Shown: positions 8,534-16,976 of the stretch, piece after piece
How positions within the stretch are numbered: position 1 is the stretch's first letter
Layout: every line of letters starts with the position of its first letter
Assembly: GCA_027451885.1 (NCBI GenBank)
Contig: DAIDHX010000133.1
Coordinates: 1 to 42,762 of the forward strand
DNA length: 42,762 bases
Source: Planctomycetales bacterium
Lineage (GTDB): Bacteria; Planctomycetota; Planctomycetia; Isosphaerales; Isosphaeraceae
Reading direction: 5' to 3'
Notes under the pieces: generated by a model
Told to the model about the DNA's origin: nothing
The model's input: only the letters and a program-made list of their open reading frames with translations
Databases searched by the model: none
Program-made: the position numbers and the translations under genes

Positions 8534-9868
8534 ATGATCATTGCTTTCACTGTCGAAAACTATAAACCCTTCCTCGAAAGCACGACGATCGACTTCACCG
8601 CCGGAAAGACGTTCGGACTTCCCGGAAATCTACTCCGACTCCCAAATGGCCAGCGTTTCGTGAAATCGATGGCCCTGTATGGTCCGAACGCGTCCGGCAA
8701 GACGACAATTCTGGATGGTCTTTACGCGCTCCAGTCCTTCGTTCTCTTCAGCAGTCAAGACCAGAAGCCGACATCCCCTGTTCCCCTCTTTGAGCCCTTC
8801 ACCCTCGGCAGGCAATCGTTGAAACAGCCGGTGCGTATCGCACTCACAATCCAACTGGGCGGCGACACATACACTCTCGATGTCTCAGCGACGGCCGAGC
8901 GGGTTTGGAGCGAGTCGCTGAAAGTGCAACGCACGATGAATCAACCAATCCGCAAGGCTCCAGCCCGGACACTGATTGAGCGTGCGTGGGACCCAAAGAG
9001 AAAACGCTACATCGCGACACTTCACGACGATGTTGGCACGGAGCTGACTCGAGATGCGGCGAAAGAGCAGACAACGCCAAATCGTTTGATGATTGGGAAA
9101 CTTGCGTCGTTGAACAGCGACACTGCGAGACGCGTTATCGAGTGGTTCGATAAGGATCTCGAATTCTATGACTTGCATCGCAATCAGCGCCGCGAGGAAG
9201 AAATGCTAACCGCGGCTGCAAGGCTGTTCAAGGATAATGGTGCATTTGCGGCGCTGATCGGGCGCCTTCTAAAAGACGCTGATACGGGTATTCGGGAGTT
9301 AGGCGTCGTTGACGAGGACTTCGTCGTCCCTGTGCTTTCCGAGCAAGAAAAGAAACTGGAATTCAAGAAGCGTATTCAACCGACGCTCTCGTTCCGTCAT
9401 GTCACGAAAGATGGGTCGGAGATCGCCTTTCGCTCTCGTCAGGAATCGTCCGGGACCCTCCGCTTCGTGGCATTGCTCGCTGCCCTTCTGCAACCGACGG
9501 ACCGCCCGCGTCTGGTTTGCATCGACGAAATCAGCGCCAGCTTGCACCCTGATCTGGTACGCCGCCTGATGCGCATCGTCCATACTCGTGAGTACAATCG
9601 GTTGGGAACTCAGTTGTTGTTTACAACACATGACACAACGTTGCTTGATCCGCGAGATCGGCTGCGCCGTGATCAAATCACCATATGCAGTAAGGATCGT
9701 TTCGGGAGAAGCACCGCAAGGCGGCTGGATTCGTTTCAGGACTCAGCGAGGTCGGATGCCAACCTGCAAAGGCAGTATCTGGACGGGCGTTTTGGCGGCT
9801 TGCCACGATTCGGCCCGACGCTTGAGGACGTTTCGGTTGACGATGAGCCGCTGGAGGTGACTTCTTGA
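8534..9868 (+). CDS. RloA/AbiLi-like AAA ATPase (putative phage defence)
   Basis: A 444-residue ABC/SMC-type ATPase of the AAA15/RloA group. The N-terminus (MIIAFTVENYKPF, start of a DNA-repair-ATPase-like fold) leads to Walker A GPNASGKT at 50-57. A signature-like ESSGTLRFVALLAALL follows, then Walker B RLVCIDEISASLHP and the H-loop FTTHDTTLL. Length is normal for the family. It overlaps the next gene, an RloB homologue, so the two form the pair known as RloA/RloB or AbiLi/AbiLii, which is linked to abortive infection and often found beside restriction systems. Here no restriction genes are adjacent. Base composition is clearly more A+T-rich than in neighbouring genes, pointing to horizontal transfer. 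The trigger and mode of action are unknown. Confidence 0.85.
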   Translation: MIIAFTVENYKPFLESTTIDFTAGKTFGLPGNLLRLPNGQRFVKSMALYGPNASGKTTILDGLYALQSFVLFSSQDQKPTSPVPLFEPFTLGRQSLKQPVRIALTIQLGGDTYTLDVSATAERVWSESLKVQRTMNQPIRKAPARTLIERAWDPKRKRYIATLHDDVGTELTRDAAKEQTTPNRLMIGKLASLNSDTARRVIEWFDKDLEFYDLHRNQRREEEMLTAAARLFKDNGAFAALIGRLLKDADTGIRELGVVDEDFVVPVLSEQEKKLEFKKRIQPTLSFRHVTKDGSEIAFRSRQESSGTLRFVALLAALLQPTDRPRLVCIDEISASLHPDLVRRLMRIVHTREYNRLGTQLLFTTHDTTLLDPRDRLRRDQITICSKDRFGRSTARRLDSFQDSARSDANLQRQYLDGRFGGLPRFGPTLEDVSVDDEPLEVTS

Positions 9869-10617
9869 AGAAGGCGATTACCAATCGGCGCATTCTGATC
9901 GTTGGGGAGGGTCGTGAAACGGAATACAACGACTTTGTCGGCTTCCGAAACGCGATGGAGGATGAACTTGAAGACACGGCGACCTCGATCCAGATCGCTC
10001 GTGGGAAAGGCGGCAATGCGGATGGCATTGTGCGGAACGCGATCAAGGAGGCGAAAAAGTTTAAGCCCGACCCAGGACGGGGTGATCGAGTGTTCCTGGT
10101 AATGGATACGGAAGGGCCCGGTCGCGCGCCAGAGCTACCCAGCGCCGAGAAAAAGGCTAGAGAAAATCGCATCGATATCGTGTACTCATGCCCGTGTTTT
10201 GAATTCTGGATTCTGTGCCACTTCGAAAAGCCGCCTGGCCACTACTTCAATGATTGCACTCGGGTCATTTGTGATCTTAATAAAAAGTGGACTCGCGTCA
10301 GCAAGAGTGCTTACGACAAAGCGGACAAGGATATCTTCGAGCGGTTGCATTGCTCGCTGGAACTCGCCTGTGAGCAGGCGTTGGACCGCAACCTGAAACA
10401 CAGCAGAACACCGGGTAGCAATGCAAGCCATCCGAATCCGTCCACCCAAATCCACGAATTGATCGCTCTCTTGATTGGCGTTCGAGGTGGGCAGAAGTGT
10501 CCCGTTTCAGGAAGCTGGACGACAGTCAGCGGCCCTGCCCAAACGACAAGGACCGAGAGAGGAAAAACCCTGCCGAGTTCGGACGGTGGGTCCGGGAGAT
10601 GGCGTTTACTCTCTTGA
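9865..10617 (+). CDS. RloB/AbiLii-like protein (putative TOPRIM-type effector)
   Basis: A 250-residue partner of the upstream ATPase. The start is TTG at 9865, overlapping the rloA stop by 4 bp, with GGAGG at 9853-9857 as its ribosome site. RloB family landmarks are visible: RRILIVGEGRETEYNDF near the N-terminus (acidic residue after a beta strand), RVFLVMDTEGPG in the middle, CPCFEFWILCHFE, and HPNPSTQIHELIALL near residue 200. The acidic residues fit a TOPRIM-like metal site, so nuclease activity is a reasonable inference. After IHELIALL about 45 residues follow (rich in Gly, Ser, Thr and Arg) that do not look like the family, probably read-through after loss of the original stop. The ancestral end would be near 10490. 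Confidence 0.82.
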   Translation: MKKAITNRRILIVGEGRETEYNDFVGFRNAMEDELEDTATSIQIARGKGGNADGIVRNAIKEAKKFKPDPGRGDRVFLVMDTEGPGRAPELPSAEKKARENRIDIVYSCPCFEFWILCHFEKPPGHYFNDCTRVICDLNKKWTRVSKSAYDKADKDIFERLHCSLELACEQALDRNLKHSRTPGSNASHPNPSTQIHELIALLIGVRGGQKCPVSGSWTTVSGPAQTTRTERGKTLPSSDGGSGRWRLLS

Positions 10618-10943
10618 GGAGCAGGGCGAGCGGGGTCATCCTCTCGGCCCGAACGAATCCTCTTCTTGCACCCGTCTGGTTTCGTGTGATTCGTTTTCTT
10701 CGCAAGAACCCGCAATCCTTGCGCAGTCCGACTGGGATGAGCAGAAATCGGGAGATTCTTGATTCGGGTCGCGCCAACGTCCGTTAGATTCAGGATGAGA
10801 AGAACCTGGAACGGCGTCTGAGCCTTCCGCCTTTCACCTCTCACGACTCACGCAAAGCACCTCGGCGATTCCCCCAGTCGATCAACCCGTAAATCCGATG
10901 CCGGACGGGTCTGAGCACCTGGCCCGCGGTTTGTGTTCGTTTT

Positions 10944-11199
10944 GTGACCGGCTGGGCGCCCGCGTTGAGGGGCGGACCTGGCACAAATGCACGCACTTGC
11001 TTGCGCTGCGTGCTCGTATCGGCGGCGCAATCGAGGGTGTTGTTTCGCGCCGACGAAGGGAACCCAATCGCGCCAGAAATCGAACCCAGGCGCGTCAGAA
11101 AATGAGGCCATAACCGCTGCGCAAATCCGAGTTCAAGATCTCCATAACATGAATCCAGAAAGAGAGATCCGTTGACTGCGAACCGAACCCATTGCGCCC
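10944..11199. repeat. Long direct repeat, copy 1
   Basis: A block of about 256 bp starting GTGACCGGCTG and ending CATTGCGCCC. It recurs at 11255-11510 in the same orientation, offset by exactly 311 bp, with scattered substitutions and compensating small indels. It contains an internal near-duplicate of GAACCCA(A/G)(T/G)CGCG(C/T)CAGAAAT, about 22 bp apart. Confidence 0.9.
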
Positions 11200-11248
11200 G
11201 TGCGAACCGAACCCATTGCGCCCGTGCGAACCGAACCCACCGCGCGGA
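11177..11248. repeat. 24-bp tandem array, three units
   Basis: Three adjacent 24-bp units at 11177-11200, 11201-11224 and 11225-11248, each beginning TGCGAACCGAACCCA. The first two are identical; the third diverges at its end. A fourth, separate unit occurs at 11488-11511 at the end of long repeat copy 2, and a partial one near 11538. The array fills the junction between the two long repeats. Confidence 0.9.
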
Positions 11249-11254
11249 AAAATC

Positions 11255-11510
11255 GTGACCGGCTGAGCGCCGGCGTTGAGGGGCGGACCTGGCACGAATG
11301 CACGCACTTGCTGGCGCTGCGTGCTCGTATCGGCGGCGCGGTCGAGGGTGTTGATTCCGCGGCGACGAAGGAACCCAGGCGCGCCAGAAATCGAACCCAG
11401 GCGCGTCAGAAAATGAGGCCACAACCGCTGCGCAAATCCGAGTTCGAGATCTCCATAAAATGAATCCAGAAAGAGAGATCCGTCGACTGCGAACCGAACC
11501 CATTGCGCCC
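11255..11510. repeat. Long direct repeat, copy 2
   Basis: Second copy of the block at 10944-11199, in the same orientation and 311 bp downstream. Differences from copy 1 are mostly single bases (for example AACATG versus AAAATG near 11457). No terminal inverted repeats, target-site duplications or transposase were seen, so its class is unknown. Confidence 0.9.
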
Positions 11511-11972
11511 CCGCGGAGCGAAGCCAACCGCGTCGGCGAACCGAACCCAGCGCGGGAGGTGACGGCGAGGGAGGAATGCGGCCGTCGCTCGGTGATGAGG
11601 TCGGTTTACGGCGGGTCGGGTCGTGCGGGGAAGGCGGAACGTGACGATCAGGCGGTTTGGGTCGCCGGGATGCGACTTCGCTTGTTTGTCACTGTCACCC
11701 AAATTCACGCCAGAGGTCATGAGGAAGCAAACGTGCAACCCTCGAGAGCCGAATGTGGCCTTTGCCCAGGGTGCGGAACAGTCATGGCGGTCCGTGGAAG
11801 GTTGTGTCAGGACGAGGGTTTCCCTGGCGTGTGGAATCCGTTCGATCCAGCGAGATCGTTCCAGTCGCACGAATCGTCAAAAGCTTTGGGAACGGTGATG
11901 TCGATGAGAGGATCAGGAAGGGCGTGGTGGGAGTGCGCTCGGATCGGGGTTGGAATTCGCCAGGGGATGCGG

Positions 11973-13400
11973 ATGGATCGCCGCCCAATCCTGCTGCTGG
12001 TCCTGGCGTTTGAGCTGGCTGGGTGCGCCCAGCCTGATCGGCGTTTGTCCGCGGGCAAGGTGGATCATTCGGTCGTCCCCGCGGTTCATCAGGTCGAGGA
12101 AACGCCTGCGCAGCGACCGCTGGAGGCCGAGACCCTGTCGCCGGCGAGGATGTCAGCCGACCTGCTTGTCGGCCCGCAGCCGGTGGAGGCTTACATCGCC
12201 GTCGCGTTGCGTGAGAACCGCACCGTGCAGGCTGCGTATCACAACGTGCAGTCGCTGAAGCACCGCGTTCCGCAAGCGGTCGCCCTCGAAGATCCCTATC
12301 TTTCAAACACGATCTTCCCGATCCCGAGCGTTGCGCCTCAGTATTCGCTGATGGGTTATAACCCGTATAACTTTTCGCTTGCCCAGCAATTTCCGTGGTT
12401 CGGAACCCTTCGTCTGCGAGGCGAGACCGCTGCGCGTGACGTGCAGGTCGCCCTGGCCGAGCTTGCCGCGGCCCAGCTTGACGCCGTGGCGGCGGTCAAG
12501 CGGGCGTATTACAGTCTGCACGCCAGCGTGAAGACGCGGGAAATTCTCCGTGAGAATCGCACGATTCTCGAGGATTTTCGCGAGGTTGCGCGTGAGCGGC
12601 TGCGCAGCGGCGGGACGCAGCAGGACGTGCTCCGCGCGGAGGTGCTGCTGAACGAGCTCGACCGGGAGCTTGCCACTGCTGAGCAGGGGATCGCCCAGGC
12701 GCGGGCGGCACTTGCCAGGCAGATTCACGCGCGTGCCGACTCCGATCTAGCGACGGTTCCCGAGCTGCCGCGGTTGTCGGTCCCCAGGGAACTTGAACGG
12801 CTCGAGGAGATTGCGGCGAGCGTGCGGCCGGAGATTCAGGGCCGGCTTGCGGCCGTGGCGCGCGACGAGAAGGCGGTGGAGCTCGCCCAGAAGCGCTACT
12901 ATCCCAACGTCACGCTCGGCCTTGCGTTCATGGACATGACGAAATCGAACGCGGCCACGCCGGCCACGGCCGCGGGAGCGCCGAATGTCGGCCTGTTCGT
13001 CGGCCTGAACCTGCCGATCCACCACAAGAAGTATGACGCAGGCGTGCTGGAGGCGCGGGAACGGGCCCTGGCGGACGCCAAGCTTTACGAGGCCCAGCGC
13101 GACCTGGCGTCGAGCGAGATTCAGGATCTGCTCGCCCAGGCCCGCGCGGAGGAACGCACGCTGGATCTGCTCCGAGACGCGATTCTGCCGCGAACCAAGC
13201 GAACACTTGAGCTTGCCCGCGGCGACTATGCGAAGGGAAACGTCGATTACGCCACGGTGCAGTCCGCGCTCCGCGAGGTGCTCCAGATCCAGCTTCAGAT
13301 CACTCAGAGCGAGGCCGAGCTCGCCAGGGACCTGGCCGCACTCGAGCGTGCCGTGGGCGCCGAGATCGCAGGTCCCGCGGAAACACCCCCCCAGAGATAG
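11973..13400 (+). CDS. cusC: CusC/TolC-type outer-membrane efflux lipoprotein
   Basis: An outer-membrane factor of 475 residues. The N-terminus is a lipoprotein signal with lipobox LAGC (Cys 18 from the chosen start). Two OEP repeats follow, rich in long helices: the first with QQFPWFGTLRLRGE and a coiled helix with LRSGGTQQDVLRAE, the second with GLFVGLNLPIHHKKYDAGVLEARERAL and a final helix with GNVDYATVQSALREVLQIQ. The ATG at 11973 was chosen because AGGGG ends 6 bp upstream and the signal peptide starts there; the frame is open much further upstream (to 11460) but has no family sequence. It should form the channel for the CusBA-like pump, whose genes are divergent and about 3.7 kb away. 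Confidence 0.9.
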   Translation: MDRRPILLLVLAFELAGCAQPDRRLSAGKVDHSVVPAVHQVEETPAQRPLEAETLSPARMSADLLVGPQPVEAYIAVALRENRTVQAAYHNVQSLKHRVPQAVALEDPYLSNTIFPIPSVAPQYSLMGYNPYNFSLAQQFPWFGTLRLRGETAARDVQVALAELAAAQLDAVAAVKRAYYSLHASVKTREILRENRTILEDFREVARERLRSGGTQQDVLRAEVLLNELDRELATAEQGIAQARAALARQIHARADSDLATVPELPRLSVPRELERLEEIAASVRPEIQGRLAAVARDEKAVELAQKRYYPNVTLGLAFMDMTKSNAATPATAAGAPNVGLFVGLNLPIHHKKYDAGVLEARERALADAKLYEAQRDLASSEIQDLLAQARAEERTLDLLRDAILPRTKRTLELARGDYAKGNVDYATVQSALREVLQIQLQITQSEAELARDLAALERAVGAEIAGPAETPPQR

Positions 13401-13418
13401 TTATTTATCAATGCACAC

Positions 13419-13928
13419 TTACATCGACATTCCAGGTGCTGTGTATGTGCCTGGGAATGGCGGCGGCTGATAGAAAGGATAGGCAAGCGATGGCGGCATA
13501 ACGCCCATCGCGGGCGGATCGAGCAGCGAACTGGAGCGCCCGCGCCCGATTCTGGTCATGCCCCCCTGCCGCATCGAGCCCGGGCGCACCAGCAGCGATC
13601 GCGAGCGCGGGAGAAGTCCGCCCCCCATGGGCTGCGTTGAGCTCGCCATTGGGGCCAGGCTGAAGCGTGCCCGATTCGAGCCGATCCTGGCGCTGTCCCG
13701 GGGGCGGAATGCGAGCGAGCTCGATCCCATCCGGATGGGCATGAAGCCGCTGAACGTACCCGAGTAGGGGATCAACGGCGCCGTCGCGGACATCGAAGGG
13801 TCGGCGACCGGCATCCCGCTGCCGTAACCACCCAGCGAGGTCTGAGCGTGGCAGGGCGAGACGGCCGTAATCTGGCTGATCCCCACCAGGAAAACGAAGG
13901 CGCCTGGCCGGCGAATGCCCCCGATCAT
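13419..13928 (-). CDS. Secreted Met-rich hypothetical protein
   Basis: A 169-residue ORF with a clear signal peptide: basic start MIGGIRRPG, hydrophobic AFVFLVGISQITAV, then a likely cut after CHAQ near residue 30. The mature part is low in complexity, rich in Met, Gly, Ser, Pro and Arg, with about 12 Met in some 140 residues (motifs such as GMP, FMPIRM, APM, QPM, AMGVMP). No domain was recognised. It converges on cusC, with 18 bp between stop codons. Met-rich periplasmic proteins can bind Cu(I), so a link to the efflux system is possible but rests only on composition and position. Confidence 0.65.
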   Translation of the reverse strand: MIGGIRRPGAFVFLVGISQITAVSPCHAQTSLGGYGSGMPVADPSMSATAPLIPYSGTFSGFMPIRMGSSSLAFRPRDSARIGSNRARFSLAPMASSTQPMGGGLLPRSRSLLVRPGSMRQGGMTRIGRGRSSSLLDPPAMGVMPPSLAYPFYQPPPFPGTYTAPGMSM

Positions 13929-14035
13929 TGCTCCTGTCCTCCACTCGGCCGAGACTGGCTGAGGCGCACCCTCAGTACCAGGATCGGCCGGGCGGAGGGG
14001 TTGTGTCCAGTCCCAGCCGCCGTTTCGAGGCAGGC

Positions 14036-15352
14036 TCAGAGCGTGCTGAAGTAGTTCATCACGGCGAAATCGAAGTACTCAGGCTTGAGCTCGAGCGGGA
14101 GCTGGTTATAGACGCAGTAATTGCGGACCTGGAGGAGCAGATCGCGGGGATGGCAGCAGCGGAACGGCCTGCCCGAGCGCTCATAGTGGGTGTGGACAAG
14201 GTAGTCGATGGCCTGGGGATCGACCTCGTGGAAGCCCAGTTTGGGGGCGAACAGGCCGATCATCATGCGGAACGTCGATTCGCTGGGGTCGGGGGCGTTG
14301 ATCTTGTAGGGAATGCGCCTGAGAAACGCCTCGTCGACAAGCTGGCTGGGTTCGAGGTTGGTGGAGAATATGATGAGCTGGTCGAATGGTACGCGGATCT
14401 TCTTGCCGTTGGGCAGGCTCAGGAAGTCGTAGCGTTTTTCGAGTGGAACAATCCAGCGGTTCAGGAGCTCGACCGGCTGCATGCGCTGGCGGCCGAAGTC
14501 GTCGATCAGGAAGGTGCCCAGGTTGCTTTTGAGCTGCAAGGGTGCTTCGCAGACCTTGGTGACCGAGTCGTAATGGATCTCGAGGTCCTCCATTCGCAGC
14601 TCGCCGCCGGCGACGATGGTCGGGCGCTTGATCTGCACCCAGCGGCGATCGTAATCGGCGGTTGCGAGCAAGCCATCCCCACGTTCATTCTCGACGACCT
14701 CATGATTCGCGGGATCGAAGAGCTTGATGATTTGTCCCTCGGCATCGATCACGCGCGGGATCCACACCGTGCTGCCGAAACAGCGCGTGATGCGCTCGGC
14801 GATGCTGGTCTTGCCGTTGCCGGGGTAGCCGTAAAGGAAGAGCCCTCGGCCGGAATTGATCGCCGGGCCGAGCAGGCTGAACATGGAGTCGGGGACGACC
14901 AGGTCGGAGAACGCGCGTCTGAGATCGCCTTCCGTGGGCCGTTCGCTCGCGATCGTCTGGGCCGCGACGGCGGCAAGGTAGTCTGTGAAGCTGACGGGGG
15001 CTGAGCCGACATAGCCCGACTCCTCGAAATAGCCGCGGGCTCGCATCCGCCCGGTATCCGTGAGAGCGTAGATATAATCATTTGCAGATGCGGAATTGGC
15101 GTAGCTCAGAATTTGCTGGTTTTTGAGCTGGCGGAGGAATTCTGGGAAAGGGCCGAATGGCAGGCCGAGCTCCTGGGCGATTTTCCGCCCGGAGCACATG
15201 CCGACGTTCATGAGCAGCTTGAGCGCCAGGCTTTCGACAACCGCGAGGTTGAGCCCTGCCTCTTCGAAGCTGTCCACGACGCGAGGGCGGAACGCTTCTC
15301 GCCTGGGGGATTCGGAAACGGTGCTCGGCGCGGGTGCGGCCATCGTGGTCAC
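14036..15352 (-). CDS. AAA+ family ATPase with N-terminal winged-helix-like region
   Basis: A 438-residue ATPase. Residues about 30-115 resemble a winged-helix module (LKLLMNVGMCSGRKIAQELG...IYALTDTGRMRA). Walker A GYPGNGKT is at 175-182. A Walker B-type TFLIDDFGRQRM and a sensor-1-like IIFSTNLEPSQLVDEAFLRRIPYKI follow. The C-terminus (HPRDLLLQVRNYC) resembles a lid domain. The likely start is GTG at 15352, with GGAG 9 bp upstream; an in-frame ATG is at 15343. Such ATPases are common and conserved in planctomycetes, but their target is not known to me. It lies 105 bp downstream of tsaE in the same direction and may be cotranscribed. Confidence 0.85.
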   Translation of the reverse strand: MTTMAAPAPSTVSESPRREAFRPRVVDSFEEAGLNLAVVESLALKLLMNVGMCSGRKIAQELGLPFGPFPEFLRQLKNQQILSYANSASANDYIYALTDTGRMRARGYFEESGYVGSAPVSFTDYLAAVAAQTIASERPTEGDLRRAFSDLVVPDSMFSLLGPAINSGRGLFLYGYPGNGKTSIAERITRCFGSTVWIPRVIDAEGQIIKLFDPANHEVVENERGDGLLATADYDRRWVQIKRPTIVAGGELRMEDLEIHYDSVTKVCEAPLQLKSNLGTFLIDDFGRQRMQPVELLNRWIVPLEKRYDFLSLPNGKKIRVPFDQLIIFSTNLEPSQLVDEAFLRRIPYKINAPDPSESTFRMMIGLFAPKLGFHEVDPQAIDYLVHTHYERSGRPFRCCHPRDLLLQVRNYCVYNQLPLELKPEYFDFAVMNYFSTL

Positions 15353-15457
15353 GTCGTGAGTCTCCGGGGCGTTGCGAGCACGCCGGCATTGCAGCCGGGC
15401 GCGGGGAGCGATCGAGGTCCCTTCCTTTTGAAACGCTAGGTCGCGCCCGCACGACCG

Positions 15458-15970
15458 TCAATCGGCGTGGAGTCCGTGGGCTTGAAGCGATGCCTGGAGC
15501 GCCTGGGATTGCACGGGCGGGAGAGTGATGGACGCGCGTCTGGAGCCAGGTCCGGTGGACTCGAGCCGGATCATCCAGGCGCCCATGGGAAGCAGGCTGG
15601 CGACGCGGTCGGCCCATTCGACCAGGCAAAGGCCGTCTGCCTCGAGATCCTCGGCGACGGCCAGATCCTCGAATTCAGCGGGACTTTTGAGGCGGTAAAC
15701 ATCGAAATGGCGGATTGGGAGCCTGGCATCATATTCGTGAACGAGGACGAAGGTGGGGCTTGCGATCGCGGCGGGGTCGACGCCCAGAGCCTCGGCAATC
15801 GCGCGCACCAGCCGGGTCTTGCCTGCGCCCAGTGGTCCAACCAGGCCGATGACCAGGCCCGGATGCGCGACCGCGGCGATCGCCTGGCCCAGCCGCTCTG
15901 TGTCGGCTTCGGTCGTGAGCGAGGCCTGGAGCTCCGCGGCGGCGTTCGCGTCTGGCTGGAGCGTGCTCAT
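15458..15970 (-). CDS. tsaE: tRNA threonylcarbamoyladenosine biosynthesis ATPase TsaE
   Basis: A 170-residue P-loop protein that acts with TsaB and TsaD to make t6A37 in ANN-decoding tRNAs. Walker A GPLGAGKT is at 45-52. The family block SPTFVLVHEYDARLPIRHFD and then LVEWADRV (the TsaE E-W motif) are present. Length is typical, with a short N-terminal extension. It follows thiL by 33 bp in a minus-strand run with glxK. Confidence 0.93.
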   Translation of the reverse strand: MSTLQPDANAAAELQASLTTEADTERLGQAIAAVAHPGLVIGLVGPLGAGKTRLVRAIAEALGVDPAAIASPTFVLVHEYDARLPIRHFDVYRLKSPAEFEDLAVAEDLEADGLCLVEWADRVASLLPMGAWMIRLESTGPGSRRASITLPPVQSQALQASLQAHGLHAD

Positions 15971-16003
15971 GGTGCGGGATCTCGCGGCCAGGGCGCCTGC
16001 GAA

Positions 16004-16945
16004 TCAGGCGCGGGGACGAAGGTGGTCGAAGCTGCTTGTGGGCCATGCGATGGGCTGGCCATCCTGATCCACAATCACCCGGTCCAGGCTTGCGGTAATG
16101 GTGCCGACGCGGTGGAGCGTGGGAAAGCGGTTCAGGAGGGCGTCTGCTTCGGGGGCGGGGACGGTGAGACAGAGCTCGAAATCCTCGCCATCGGTGAGCG
16201 CGTGTTCGAGCGGGCTCTTGCCGTCCTCGCGTGCCTGGTCGATCGCGTCGTGATGGATCGGGATTGCCTGGGCGTCGAGGATCGCGCCCTTGCCGCTTTG
16301 CTCAAGGATGTGGCCGAGGTCGCCGGCGAGTCCGTCCGAGATGTCGATCATGGCGTGGATGAGGTGGGTTTCGGCCAGTTCGAGCGCGAGCTCGATGCGG
16401 GGGTCGGGGCGGAGGTGACGGCCACGGTAGAGGCTGCCGCCGAGCGGGCCTGTGACGAGAATCGCATCTCCCGCGTGGGCGTCTTTTCGTTCCGGAGTTC
16501 CGAGCGGCGTGGTTGATCCCAGAATTGTGACCGCGATGACGAGGGGGCCGTTCCAGGTGTTGGTATCGCCGCCGACGAGCTCGACTCCGAACCGATCCGC
16601 CATGGCCCGGGCGCCTTTCACGAGCCCAAGGGCCAGCTCGACCGCATGTTCGCGGGGCAGGGCCACGGCGATGAGCGCTTCACGCGGGACGCCGGCCATG
16701 GCCGCCACGTCCGAGAGATTGACCCCGAGGGCCTTGTATCCCACGGCCTCGGCTCCGTCCCGCGCCAGGATGAAATGGCGCCCGTCCATGAGCATGTCGG
16801 TCGTCGCGAGCAAATGGCCGTCTCCTCTCGTATCCAGCACCGCGCAATCGTCGCCGATCCCGGTCACGGTGCGCGCGCCGATCGGGCGCGGGGCATGGCG
16901 GCGAATCCAGTCGATCAGGCCAAATTCGCCGAGCGGTTCGCTCAT
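16004..16945 (-). CDS. thiL: Thiamine-monophosphate kinase ThiL
   Basis: A 313-residue kinase that phosphorylates thiamine monophosphate to thiamine pyrophosphate. ThiL landmarks are visible: GEFGLIDWI at the N-terminus, GIGDDCAVL, TTDMLMDGRHF, GYKALGVNLSDVAAMAG, GGDTN, ILVTGPLGGS, MIDISDGLAGDLGHI and TDGEDFELCLTVP. The start was placed at the ATG of MSEPLGEFG; the frame is open 28 codons further upstream, but that part reads into the glxK tail region and is unlike the family. The glxK stop is 31 bp upstream and tsaE 33 bp downstream, so the three probably form an operon. No TPP riboswitch was seen. Confidence 0.94.
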   Translation of the reverse strand: MSEPLGEFGLIDWIRRHAPRPIGARTVTGIGDDCAVLDTRGDGHLLATTDMLMDGRHFILARDGAEAVGYKALGVNLSDVAAMAGVPREALIAVALPREHAVELALGLVKGARAMADRFGVELVGGDTNTWNGPLVIAVTILGSTTPLGTPERKDAHAGDAILVTGPLGGSLYRGRHLRPDPRIELALELAETHLIHAMIDISDGLAGDLGHILEQSGKGAILDAQAIPIHHDAIDQAREDGKSPLEHALTDGEDFELCLTVPAPEADALLNRFPTLHRVGTITASLDRVIVDQDGQPIAWPTSSFDHLRPRA

Positions 16946-16976
16946 GATCGGGACGCTCCGGAAATGCTCAAGACGA

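Larger units (their letters stand above)
10618..11972. other. Non-coding stretch with tandem repeats, upstream of cusC
   Basis: No convincing gene is seen in these 1.35 kb. Several ORFs cross it on both strands, but they run straight through the duplicated repeats and lack family motifs or ribosome sites. The core holds a duplicated block of about 256 bp and a 24-bp microsatellite-like array, listed separately. The last 450 bp carry no repeat and must contain the cusC promoter, which was not pinpointed. Confidence 0.6.

Noticed and set aside
11177-11248. 24-bp array considered as a CRISPR
   Set aside because: Units are directly adjacent with no spacers and no cas genes are nearby.
10841-11527. 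228-codon minus-strand ORF and overlapping ORFs in the repeat region
   Set aside because: They read straight through both repeat copies in changing frames, contain the 24-bp array as WVRFARAQ repeats, and show no domain, signal or ribosome site. The repeats explain them.
11406-11870. 154-codon minus-strand ORF upstream of cusC
   Set aside because: Its C-terminal part is repeat sequence and the rest has no recognisable features; it would overlap the cusC promoter region.
11460-11972. N-terminal extension of the cusC frame
   Set aside because: The frame is open by chance in GC-rich DNA. The lipoprotein signal and an AGGGG site place the start at 11973.
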